Below are positions 1 to 6,498 of a stretch of 11,880 bases of DNA, piece after piece. A program made the translations under genes and the position numbers. The stretch is taken from the NCBI GenBank assembly GCA_947628105.1, contig CANQYN010000029.1, positions 1 to 11,880 of the forward strand, written 5' to 3'. Position 1 is the stretch's first letter. Each line of letters starts with the position of its first letter. The stretch comes from an uncultured Bacilli bacterium (GTDB lineage Bacteria; Bacillota_I; Bacilli_A; RF39; UBA660). The notes below the pieces were generated by a model. The model had not been told where the DNA came from. It worked only from the letters and a program-made list of their open reading frames with translations, and did not search any database.

Positions 1-390
1 ATTAATAAATTAACTCATTGGATTACTAGATATGCCAATGAAAATCATTTTAATATATTATGTGAAAGATTAGAAAAAGAAAATGTTCTTTATGAAAAAA
101 TAAAAAAATGTTTAGATTTAAAAGGATGTGTGTTTATAAGATGTTGGCAAGAAAGTGAGCATTATGTAATTATCACAAAAATGGATAAACGTTATGCTTA
201 TATTTTTGATCCTTATTATTTAGATAAATCAGAATATGATAAAGATAAAGATGTTAAAATAGTTTTAAATAAGCCTTTTACTCATAATCGAAAAGTAACT
301 TTAAAAAGATTATTTTCAGAATCTAAAAAAGATTTTGCTTTGGGAAAAATAGAGACTCGAGAATGCGTATTAATTAATAGAATTTATTAA
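1..390 (+). CDS. Papain-like / C39-type cysteine protease, C-terminal fragment
   Basis: This reading frame is open from base 1 to the TAA at 388-390, giving 129 codons without a start, so the gene begins outside the window. A GTG at 130 is in frame but lies inside the domain with no ribosome-binding site, so I do not treat it as a start. The fragment shows the typical second half of a C39-like or papain-like peptidase: a beta strand, the sequence SEHYVIITK with the putative catalytic His at fragment residue 54, a turn, and YIFDPYY with the putative catalytic Asp at 70. The nucleophilic Cys would lie upstream and cannot be checked. C39 enzymes cut double-glycine leaders of bacteriocins, but many stand-alone relatives have unknown substrates and nothing here identifies one. 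A Lys/Asp-rich tail follows the domain. The fold assignment is by motif only, so the function is tentative. Confidence 0.55.
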   Translation: MNKLTHWITRYANENHFNILCERLEKENVLYEKIKKCLDLKGCVFIRCWQESEHYVIITKMDKRYAYIFDPYYLDKSEYDKDKDVKIVLNKPFTHNRKVTLKRLFSESKKDFALGKIETRECVLINRIY

Positions 391-460
391 CTTAAGAATA
401 AAATTTTAATGTAAAATAGAAAAATAATATATTTATATATCCTTGTTATACAGTAATAGA

Positions 461-515
461 TTGTTTTGAAATGAAACGATTATTTGAAATTGCTCGTTTT
501 TATTTTATGAAACAA
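461..515 (+). repeat. Imperfect inverted repeat, possible weak terminator of the upstream gene
   Basis: Three helical blocks stack in one hairpin: TTGTTT (461-466) with AAACAA (510-515), TGAAAT (467-472) with ATTTTA (502-507), and GAAACGA (473-479) with TCGTTTT (494-500). Small bulges lie at 501 and 508-509 and the loop is 14 nt. The inner helix is followed by a T-rich run (497-506), so it could act as a weak intrinsic terminator for the protease gene ending at 390. The pairing is AT-rich and could partly be chance. Confidence 0.35.
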
Positions 516-544
516 CTAGAAACAATATAAATAAAATGGGAAAG

Positions 545-566
545 TGATACGTTTTTGATACGTTTT
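545..566. repeat. Perfect tandem repeat of 11 bp, two copies
   Basis: TGATACGTTTT occurs twice head to tail (545-555 and 556-566). The period is close to one turn of DNA, which would put two sites on the same helix face, but no promoter adjoins it. It may be simple slippage. Confidence 0.6.
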
Positions 567-583
567 AATATAAATCAAATAAA

Positions 584-613
584 AAAAGGAATCTAATAAA
601 GTGGATTCCTTTT
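584..613. terminator. Bidirectional intrinsic terminator (tRNA-Cys and upstream gene)
   Basis: A perfect 10-bp stem, AAAAGGAATC (584-593) with GATTCCTTTT (604-613), encloses a 10-nt loop. On the minus strand it is followed by seven T's and lies 30 bases beyond the tRNA 3' end, so it is the natural tRNA-Cys terminator. On the plus strand a T-rich tail (610-619) follows, which would stop transcripts coming from the protease gene. Confidence 0.85.
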
Positions 614-622
614 ATTTTTCAA

Positions 623-696
623 TGGAGGGCCTAGTCGGATTTGAACCAACGATCAGGGAGTTGCAGTCCCACGCCTTACCACTTGGCTATAGACCC
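623..696 (-). tRNA. tRNA-Cys (anticodon GCA)
   Basis: The minus strand folds into a complete 74-nt cloverleaf with encoded CCA. The acceptor stem GGGTCTA pairs with TAGGCCC over 7 bp with one G-U. A D arm of GCC/GGC follows. The anticodon stem GGGA/TCCC carries the loop CTGCAAC, so the anticodon is GCA, reading Cys codons. The T arm GTTGG/CCGAC carries loop TTCAAAT. The discriminator base is U73, the main identity base of cysteine tRNAs, which supports the call independently of the anticodon. Position 27-43 of the anticodon stem is a U-U mismatch. The gene stands alone, with a near-consensus promoter just upstream and a terminator downstream. Confidence 0.97.
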
Positions 697-709
697 ATCA
701 ATTGAATTG

Positions 710-738
710 ATTATAACAAAAAAATATAGGTTTTTCAA
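710..738 (-). promoter_or_regulatory. Promoter of tRNA-Cys
   Basis: On the minus strand the -35 box TTGAAA (738-733) and a consensus -10 box TATAAT (715-710) are separated by exactly 17 bp. The predicted start near 703 leaves a 5' leader of only about 7 nt before the tRNA, typical of a single tRNA gene. Confidence 0.85.
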
Positions 739-798
739 TATATTTTATGTAAAAAACAAATAAAAAGTGTCTAGTATTTCAAATTTTAAATATTTGTC

Positions 799-827
799 TT
801 GAGAAAAGTACTAAAAAAGGTTATAAT
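799..827 (+). promoter_or_regulatory. Promoter of the LCP gene
   Basis: The -35 box TTGAGA (799-804) and consensus -10 box TATAAT (822-827) have a 17-bp spacer. The start is predicted near 834, about 25 nt before the ATG at 859. The TTG of the -35 box is in frame with the coding region and can be mistaken for a start codon. Confidence 0.8.
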
Positions 828-858
828 TAAAAAAGCTAACAATGTAGGAGGTCTATCT

Positions 859-2799
859 ATGAGTGTTTCTAGAGTAGAAAAAAGGAAATCAAAACAAGCT
901 ACAAAAGCTCAAAAAAGAAAAAAAATATTATTGTTGTTAATCGCTTTTATTGTAAGTATTGTTTCCTCAATTTGTATGATTTATTCGTTATCATTACTAC
1001 ATAACATTGAAAATAAAGCGAGAATTTTAATCACATTAAGTATTATTTTATTGTCTTTTGGACTTATTTTAGGGTTTTTATCATCGTTATCAAATAAAAA
1101 AAGTAAAGGAATTTTTCTATTTACAGTATCGATGATTTATGCTGTTTTGATGTTTGTGGGAAGTTTTTATATTTTAAAAACGTATAAAGTTTTAGCGAAT
1201 ATTACATCAGATGGCTCTGTTTATTCCTCTTCTTTGATTGCATTAAAAGATGATAAAGCAAATAAAATTAATGATATTGGAAGCGGAACAATTGGCCTTC
1301 TTTCAGATACTTCTAGTATTGATGGAAACCAAATTCCTAATGAAATCATTAAAAAGCAAAAACTTTCTAATAAAGTAGAACAATACGAAGATTATCCTAC
1401 GATGTTAAAAGATTTTTATGATAAGAAAGTAAATTATATATTTGTTCCCACTAATTATGGTATCGCTTTTCAACAATTAGGAGACGAGTATGAAACGATT
1501 GAAAAAGATACTAAGATATTATATACGAAAGAAAAAACAATAAAAGAAGCTGGAACAAAAACAAATAATAAAATTAAAGATCCATTTACTGTTTTAATTA
1601 TGGGAGTTGATTCTGAAAAAGAAAATATTAAAGGAGCTTCTTTTAATGGAGATGCTTTAATGCTTATCACATTTAATCCTACAACATTGAACACGACAAT
1701 ATTATCAATTCCAAGAGATAGTTATGTTCCTATTGCTTGCTTTTCAAATCAACTAAAAAATAAAATTACTCATGCGGCAGCGTATGGAGAAAAATGTATG
1801 ATTAATACTATTCAAAATTTTACGGGAATTGATATTGATTATTACGTTAAAATTAACTTTAGTGGAGTCGTTAAATTAATTGATAAATTAGGTGGAGTAG
1901 AAGTGGATGTTCCTTATAGTTTTTGTGAACAAGATAGCAAACGTCGTTGGGGATCTCATACGGTTTTTGTGAAAGCAGGGAAACAAACTCTTAATGGGGA
2001 ACAAGCTTTAGCTTTCTCTCGTCACCGTAAGGTAACATCTTATATGTATTCTTATTGTGGTTCTTCTTATACTCAAAATGCTTATTATTGGAATGACTTT
2101 ATCAGAGGACAAAATCAGCAACTTGTCGTTCGTGCTTTATTAAATAAATTAAAGACTGTTAATAACTTAAATACGATTTATTCTTTATTAGATACACTAA
2201 GCAATAATATGGAGACGAATATGCAAACAAGTGAGATTTTATCTTTATACAACATAGGAAAAGATATTATTATTCGAAGTCAGAATGAAGATATGGATAA
2301 ATTAATCGGTTTCCAACGACTATATTTAAATGGTAGAGATGCTAGAATATATGATCCAAGAACACAGCTTAGTCTATATAATTATGTTTTATATGAAGAT
2401 AGTGTCAATGCTGTTATCGATGCTATGAAAGTTAATTTAGGAAAGAAAGAACCAGAATGGATAAAAGAATTTTCATTTGATGCGACAACATCTTATGAAG
2501 CAGAAGTCATTGGGAAAGAAGCAACAGGAAATTTATTTAAAACAACAGAATCGGAAATTAGTGGATTAAATAGTAATTTAAATACATCATCTTCTAATAA
2601 TTCTAGTTCTAATACTACGTCGAAAAAAAATACGACAACGAAAAAACCAGATACTAGTACTTCGCAGCCAGCAACACCAACTCCAACACCAAGTGATAAT
2701 ACTAGTAATCAAGAGACGGATAATTCAACTGATTCCAATGTTGAAAAAACTCCATCAGAAGAAGGGAATATTGTAGAAGATGTTCCCGGAATATCATAA
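859..2799 (+). CDS. LytR-CpsA-Psr (LCP) family cell-wall glycopolymer ligase
   Basis: LCP enzymes move teichoic-acid or capsule-type polymers from a lipid carrier to peptidoglycan on the outer membrane face. I start at ATG 859, 646 residues, because AGGAGG (846-851) sits 7 bases before it; an upstream in-frame TTG at 799 is the promoter -35 box. A basic N-terminus (1-22) leads into three membrane helices (about 23-47, 54-76, 84-106). Residues about 120-225 resemble half of a solute-binding-protein fold (IGLLSDTSS, then VNYIFVPTN). The LCP core runs about 241-470: FTVLIMGVDS, GDALMLITFNP with D265, ILSIPRDSYV with R286 and D287, then NGEQALAFSRHR with R388 and R390, and R416 in DFIRGQNQQ. Residues 571-633 are a Ser/Thr/Asn-rich tail with ATPTPTPS. 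The gene is monocistronic. Core assignment is firm; its polymer is unknown. Confidence 0.93.
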   Translation: MSVSRVEKRKSKQATKAQKRKKILLLLIAFIVSIVSSICMIYSLSLLHNIENKARILITLSIILLSFGLILGFLSSLSNKKSKGIFLFTVSMIYAVLMFVGSFYILKTYKVLANITSDGSVYSSSLIALKDDKANKINDIGSGTIGLLSDTSSIDGNQIPNEIIKKQKLSNKVEQYEDYPTMLKDFYDKKVNYIFVPTNYGIAFQQLGDEYETIEKDTKILYTKEKTIKEAGTKTNNKIKDPFTVLIMGVDSEKENIKGASFNGDALMLITFNPTTLNTTILSIPRDSYVPIACFSNQLKNKITHAAAYGEKCMINTIQNFTGIDIDYYVKINFSGVVKLIDKLGGVEVDVPYSFCEQDSKRRWGSHTVFVKAGKQTLNGEQALAFSRHRKVTSYMYSYCGSSYTQNAYYWNDFIRGQNQQLVVRALLNKLKTVNNLNTIYSLLDTLSNNMETNMQTSEILSLYNIGKDIIIRSQNEDMDKLIGFQRLYLNGRDARIYDPRTQLSLYNYVLYEDSVNAVIDAMKVNLGKKEPEWIKEFSFDATTSYEAEVIGKEATGNLFKTTESEISGLNSNLNTSSSNNSSSNTTSKKNTTTKKPDTSTSQPATPTPTPSDNTSNQETDNSTDSNVEKTPSEEGNIVEDVPGIS

Positions 2800-2822
2800 A
2801 GGAATCAAACAGATTCCTTTTT
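2798..2822 (+). terminator. Intrinsic terminator of the LCP gene
   Basis: AAAGGAATC (2798-2806) pairs perfectly with GATTCCTTT (2812-2820) over a 5-nt loop and runs into T's to 2822. It overlaps the TAA stop. The stem has the same sequence as the terminator at 584-613. Confidence 0.85.
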
Positions 2823-2840
2823 CCCAGTATAGGAGGATTT

Positions 2841-3605
2841 ATGAATAATGTTATTGCCTTATTATTTACTTTAATTACAGGTTTATTCTTTGTATTAGGT
2901 TTTGGAATTACTACTTTTACACAAGATAATAAACGTTTTATTCAGTTTTCAATAAGTATGGCTTTTGGAATTATTTTGATGTTAATTATTTTTGAACTAT
3001 TTCCTGAAGCGATACAAAATATCGAAACGATTTATCCTCATCCCATCTCTTACTTGTTTTTATTCCTTTTTTCTATTCTCGGAATTTTTCTTTTAAAAGT
3101 ATTAGATTGTTTTATTCCCAATCATGATTTAGAACATAAGACAAAAAAACAATTTGATAACAATTTGTTTCATATCGGTTTTGTCGCAGCTGTTGCTTTA
3201 ATTCTTCATAATATTATGGAAGGGATGGCAATTTATAGTAGTGTATCTACCGATTTAGAATTAGGAACGATGATTATGATAGGGGTAGGACTTCATAATA
3301 TTCCTATGGGAATTGTTTTAGCTTCTACTTTATCTAAAACAAAAGAAAGCAAAAAACATAAAACATTTTTTCTTACTTTCATCAGTTTATCTACTTTTCT
3401 TGGTGGAATTTTAATGTTTTTTCTTCATTTTTTAATTACTGATTTCTTTTTAGGCATTTTACTTTCTATTACGTTAGGAATGTTAATTTATATTGCTATT
3501 TTTGAGTTGCTAGGAGAAATTTTAGAGGAAAAAGAAAAACATATCTCTGTAATCGGAATATTAGTAGGAATTTTAATTTTTGTAATTAGTATGTTTTTTG
3601 AATAA
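2841..3605 (+). CDS. ZIP-family divalent metal transporter
   Basis: ZIP proteins import zinc or other divalent metals (Fe, Mn, Co) across the plasma membrane. The 254-residue product has eight predicted membrane helices (about 3-23, 36-52, 69-92, 109-130, 139-162, 174-198, 200-225, 235-253) and a polar loop IPNHDLEHKTKK at 92-103, which fits the usual cytoplasmic His-containing loop. Helix 4 has HNIMEG (123-128) and helix 5 has HNIPMG (152-157), the two metal-binding signatures of the ZupT/GufA branch. In ZupT both end in a Glu (HNFPEG and HNIPEG). Here the second Glu is Met156, so one of the two metal sites in the binuclear centre lacks a ligand. The ATG has AGGAGG four bases upstream. It follows the LCP terminator closely, and I see no separate promoter, so it may depend on readthrough. 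The substrate cannot be told from sequence. Confidence 0.88.
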   Translation: MNNVIALLFTLITGLFFVLGFGITTFTQDNKRFIQFSISMAFGIILMLIIFELFPEAIQNIETIYPHPISYLFLFLFSILGIFLLKVLDCFIPNHDLEHKTKKQFDNNLFHIGFVAAVALILHNIMEGMAIYSSVSTDLELGTMIMIGVGLHNIPMGIVLASTLSKTKESKKHKTFFLTFISLSTFLGGILMFFLHFLITDFFLGILLSITLGMLIYIAIFELLGEILEEKEKHISVIGILVGILIFVISMFFE

Positions 3606-3610
3606 AATTA

Positions 3611-3639
3611 TTGCAAAAAAAAAATAAATATTTTATAAT
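3611..3639 (+). promoter_or_regulatory. Promoter of the structured RNA
   Basis: TTGCAA (3611-3616), a 17-bp spacer, and consensus TATAAT (3634-3639). The predicted start (about 3645-3647) coincides with the first paired base of the RNA closing stem, which strongly supports a dedicated ncRNA promoter. Confidence 0.85.
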
Positions 3640-3644
3640 GAAAT

Positions 3645-3814
3645 TAGGAAATAGATAAAATATGAAAAACCTACTAAGTATAATGATTGGGAATCTAATT
3701 AAGAAGTGGTGTTGAAGACCTATTTATTTAGGGATCCTAAAATTTCTTATGTGATGCCCACCTGGGAGATCAGGTTTTAATCGTTATCTATCTATTTCCT
3801 AGTTTTTTTTTTTT
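3645..3814 (+). ncRNA. Structured small RNA, probable 6S RNA
   Basis: A transcript of about 160 nt plus U tail is delimited by its own promoter and a run of twelve T's (3803-3814). Its ends form a perfect 13-bp stem (3645-3657 with 3789-3801). Inside lies a large asymmetric bubble (about 3658-3687 and 3761-3788). Above it is an interrupted helix: TGGG/CCCA (3688-3691, 3757-3760), then ATC/GAT, AT/AT and AAGAA/TTCTT (3701-3705, 3744-3748). The apical part has TTTAGG-GAT-CCTAAA (3727-3741). The 3' bubble strand can form CCTG-GGAGAT-CAGG (3761-3774), or instead AGGTTTT (3772-3778) can pair with AAAACCT (3666-3672). A rod with a closing stem, a central bubble and a 3'-strand hairpin is the architecture of 6S RNA, which binds the housekeeping RNA polymerase. 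I assign the class by shape; primary sequence was not compared. It could be another regulatory RNA. Confidence 0.6.
3789..3814 (+). terminator. Terminator of the structured RNA
   Basis: The 3' arm of the 13-bp closing stem (3789-3801) runs directly into twelve T's (3803-3814). The closing stem of the RNA therefore seems to double as the terminator stem, although the other arm is more than 130 nt away; the nearer hairpin 3761-3774 may assist. Confidence 0.65.
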
Positions 3815-3819
3815 ATTTA

Positions 3820-3828
3820 TGTTATAAT
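3820..3828 (+). promoter_or_regulatory. Extended -10 promoter of the ftsK gene
   Basis: TGT followed by consensus TATAAT (3823-3828) forms a TGn extended -10 element. No good -35 box lies 16-18 bp upstream because that stretch is the T run of the ncRNA terminator. The start would be near 3835, at the Shine-Dalgarno AAGGTGA (3834-3840), giving a very short leader. Confidence 0.55.
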
Positions 3829-3844
3829 TTATTAAGGTGATAAT

Positions 3845-6031
3845 ATGGCAAAGAATAAAAAGAGAAAAGAGCCAACCAAAGAAGACAATGGATATAAAGT
3901 AGAATTAGTTGGTTTTCTATTAATTATTATTGCTATCATCGGTTTTATTCCTCAAACAGGAGTAGCAGGGAACTTTATAAAAAGTTTTTCTGCCTTTCTT
4001 GTGGGAACTTGGTATTCTTTATTTTTAGTAGGCCTTGTTGTCGTTGGAATTTATATGATGATAAAAAGAGAAAGGCCAGAATTTTTAACAGCCAAATTAA
4101 TCGGATTATATATCCTTATTTTAGGAATTTTGATTTCTTCTCATATGAAGTATATCGATAATACTGATTTAAAAGGATTTGAAATTATTCGTGAAACAGT
4201 AAATAATTTTATGTTATCTTCAGGAAACGGGAAAGCTAATTTAGGGGGAGGAATTATTGGCGCTAGTTTTTCGGCATTATTTCTTTGGCTTTTTGATATT
4301 CGAGGGACACGTGTTGTCGTTTTTGCTTTAATTGTTTGTGGAATTATTATGTTTACCGGATTATCAATTACTGATATGGTAAAATTATTATTAGAACGTA
4401 CGAAAGAACGGACGAAGAAATTAAAATCAAAAGAAGAAGAAAAAGAAGAGGAAGAAATTAAATCAGAACAAGACGATAAGAAAGAAGAACGAGTAATTGT
4501 CTCTTCAGTTGATGAACTTTTAAAAATAAAAAATTCTTCTTCAGAAGAAAAAGAAGAAATTTTACCAGTAGTAAATACTTCATCTGAAAATACAAAATAT
4601 CATTTACCGCCACTTAAATTATTAAAAGATGCATCGAAAAATAAGGCAGGGGATTCGAAAGAGGTTATTCAACATAATGTGGAAACGCTAGAACAAGTTA
4701 TTTCTGATTTTGGAATTTCTGCTAAGGTTGTGGCGATTAATCCAGGGCCAACTATTACTCAATATGAAATGGAGATAAAATCTGGAACGAAAGTTAGTAA
4801 AATAGCAAGTTTAAATAAAGAAATTGCTCTTGCGATGGCAGCGAAAGATATTCGTATTCAAGCTCCTATTCCTGGTAAATCTACCATTGGAATTGAATTA
4901 CCAAATAAAAAGCCATCTCCTGTTACAGTAAAAGAAATTTTAGTTAAATTTGAAAATGATAATCGAAAGCTTTTAGTAGCATTGGGAAAAGATATTATGG
5001 GTAGAGCTCAGTATTGTGAAATTAATAAAACTCCTCATCTTTTAGTAGCAGGATCTACTGGAAGCGGGAAATCAGTTTGTATCAATAGTATCATTATATC
5101 AATTCTTATGAGAGCAAAGCCAGATGAGGTAAAATTAGTATTAGTCGATCCGAAAAAAGTAGAATTTTCTATGTATAATGGAATTCCTCATTTATTAGCG
5201 CCTGTAGTAACAGAACCACGAAAAGCTAATATTGCTCTTAAAAAAATTGTCTCAGAAATGGAACGACGTTATGAAATTTTTAGTGATAGTGGAACAAAAA
5301 ATATTGAAGGATATAATTTATATGTAGAACGTGAAAATCAAAAACGGGCAAAAGACAATCAAATAAAAAAATTACCTTTTATTGTTGTTATTATCGATGA
5401 ATTAGCCGATTTAATGTTAGTTGCCGCTAAAGAAGTAGAAGATTCTATTATGAGAATTACTCAAATGGCACGGGCGGCAGGAATTCATTTAATCGTTGCG
5501 ACCCAAAGACCATCTACGAACGTCATAACGGGAGTTATTAAAGCAAATATTCCTTCTCGTATTTCTTTTGCGGTATCTAGTCAAATTGATTCAAGGACGA
5601 TTTTGGATATGGCAGGAGCAGAAAAATTGATAGGAAGGGGAGATATGTTATATCGTCCTCAAGATGAAAATACTCCTATTCGTATTCAAGGGACTTTTAT
5701 TGCTGATGATGAAATTAAAAGAGTGGTAGATTATACTATCAAACAACAAAAAGCAAAATATGATTCTACTCTTTTAATGGATGATGATGAGATGCATGCT
5801 ACTACCATGGTAGAAGAAAAAGATGCAACAGAAGAACCTCTTTATGATGAAATTGTCGATTTTGTTATTCAAAATGGAAAAGCGAGTACTTCGTTAATTC
5901 AACGAAGATTCCGATTAGGATATAATCGGGCTGCCCGTTGTATTGATCTGTTAGAAGAAAGAGGAATTGTAGGACCAGCGAATGGCTCTAAACCACGAGA
6001 AGTATTAGTAAAAAAAGAAGAGGAACAATAA
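3845..6031 (+). CDS. ftsK: FtsK/SpoIIIE-family DNA translocase
   Basis: This membrane-anchored hexameric ATPase pumps double-stranded DNA through the division septum and directs chromosome-dimer resolution or forespore packing. The 728-residue product has four or five membrane helices (about 19-38, 47-72, 81-100, 130-150, 155-173). A charged linker rich in Glu and Lys (about 184-250) follows. The motor spans about 255-640, with Walker A AGSTGSGKS (402-410), DPKKVEFSMYNGIPHLL (435-451), Walker B VVIIDELADLM (514-524) and TQRPSTNVITG (553-563). The C-terminal gamma winged helix (about 663-722), with QRRFRLGYNRAARCIDLLEERG, reads polar DNA sequences such as KOPS or SRS. The length is near SpoIIIE. 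Sequence alone does not separate a vegetative FtsK role from a sporulation SpoIIIE role, and no sporulation genes are nearby. The start has AAGGTGA four bases upstream. Confidence 0.95.
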   Translation: MAKNKKRKEPTKEDNGYKVELVGFLLIIIAIIGFIPQTGVAGNFIKSFSAFLVGTWYSLFLVGLVVVGIYMMIKRERPEFLTAKLIGLYILILGILISSHMKYIDNTDLKGFEIIRETVNNFMLSSGNGKANLGGGIIGASFSALFLWLFDIRGTRVVVFALIVCGIIMFTGLSITDMVKLLLERTKERTKKLKSKEEEKEEEEIKSEQDDKKEERVIVSSVDELLKIKNSSSEEKEEILPVVNTSSENTKYHLPPLKLLKDASKNKAGDSKEVIQHNVETLEQVISDFGISAKVVAINPGPTITQYEMEIKSGTKVSKIASLNKEIALAMAAKDIRIQAPIPGKSTIGIELPNKKPSPVTVKEILVKFENDNRKLLVALGKDIMGRAQYCEINKTPHLLVAGSTGSGKSVCINSIIISILMRAKPDEVKLVLVDPKKVEFSMYNGIPHLLAPVVTEPRKANIALKKIVSEMERRYEIFSDSGTKNIEGYNLYVERENQKRAKDNQIKKLPFIVVIIDELADLMLVAAKEVEDSIMRITQMARAAGIHLIVATQRPSTNVITGVIKANIPSRISFAVSSQIDSRTILDMAGAEKLIGRGDMLYRPQDENTPIRIQGTFIADDEIKRVVDYTIKQQKAKYDSTLLMDDDEMHATTMVEEKDATEEPLYDEIVDFVIQNGKASTSLIQRRFRLGYNRAARCIDLLEERGIVGPANGSKPREVLVKKEEEQ

Positions 6032-6056
6032 AAAAATTACCATTTGGTAATTTTTT
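6031..6056. terminator. Bidirectional terminator between convergent genes
   Basis: AAAAAATTACC (6031-6041) pairs perfectly with GGTAATTTTTT (6046-6056) across the loop ATTT. It has a T run in both directions, overlaps the last base of the ftsK stop, and its last base is the last base of the stop codon of the minus-strand gene, so one 26-bp element serves both transcripts. Confidence 0.9.
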
Positions 6057-6469
6057 TATTTAAATATTCGTACTAAGTTAACTCCATATTCACTAGAATC
6101 ATATACTTCGACTCTTTCGCCATGTCTTTCATAATCAATTAAATTTCCATATTCATCGATCGCAAAATCTTTTTTTAAGTCTTTTACACCATCGGGTGTT
6201 TCTAGTCTAGTCGCAAAATTAATGACATGATCATTTTGAAAATGCTCATCTTTCTTTTCATCATTTAAAGCAGAAGGACAATAAAATGCCATATAACGAT
6301 CTTGGTTATCACCTTTTTCAATTTGATTTGCTTGATGTCTTAATCCTAAAAAGTCACATAAATGGCAATATTCTGTATCGTGATCGATACTTTGTTCATA
6401 AAGATGGACAGTATTTAAAATAAAAGCTCCTGCTAATAGTGATATCGCCGCATATTTTTTAATTTTCAT
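6056..6469 (-). CDS. Orphan small exported protein with a CxxC motif
   Basis: I do not recognise this 137-residue protein. It has a basic start (K2, K4, K5) and one hydrophobic segment (about 6-20, AAISLLAGAFILN), followed by a polar domain, so it is probably exported or anchored by an uncleaved signal; I see no lipobox and no clear signal-peptidase site. The exported part has C35-H-L-C38 (YCHLCDF), a third cysteine C64 in FYCPS, and several His (22, 30, 36, 45, 76, 81, 116), suggesting a disulfide or a metal site. The second half (about 80-135) looks like a small beta-rich domain. The ribosome-binding site is a GAGGGGGG run (6482-6475) five bases before ATG. It has its own consensus promoter and a shared terminator, both of which argue that it is a real, expressed gene. 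It converges on ftsK, so no operon context hints at function. Confidence 0.75.
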   Translation of the reverse strand: MKIKKYAAISLLAGAFILNTVHLYEQSIDHDTEYCHLCDFLGLRHQANQIEKGDNQDRYMAFYCPSALNDEKKDEHFQNDHVINFATRLETPDGVKDLKKDFAIDEYGNLIDYERHGERVEVYDSSEYGVNLVRIFK

Positions 6470-6498
6470 TTTTACCCCCCTCGATAAATATAATTGGT

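Larger units (their letters stand above)
391..583. other. AT-rich intergenic stretch, no gene
   Basis: I find no open frame with a ribosome-binding site here. It holds an imperfect inverted repeat (461-515) and a perfect 11-bp tandem repeat (545-566), described separately, and ends at the bidirectional terminator. I see no convincing promoter on the plus strand. Confidence 0.6.

Noticed and set aside
1470..1694. Open frame of 74 codons on the minus strand
   Set aside because: It lies antisense inside the LCP gene, has no ribosome-binding site and shows no recognisable protein character.
3645..3814. Riboswitch or T-box controlling ftsK
   Set aside because: I see no T-box sequence or known aptamer core, the RNA has its own complete promoter and terminator, and ftsK has its own -10 after it. 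A covariance search would settle it.
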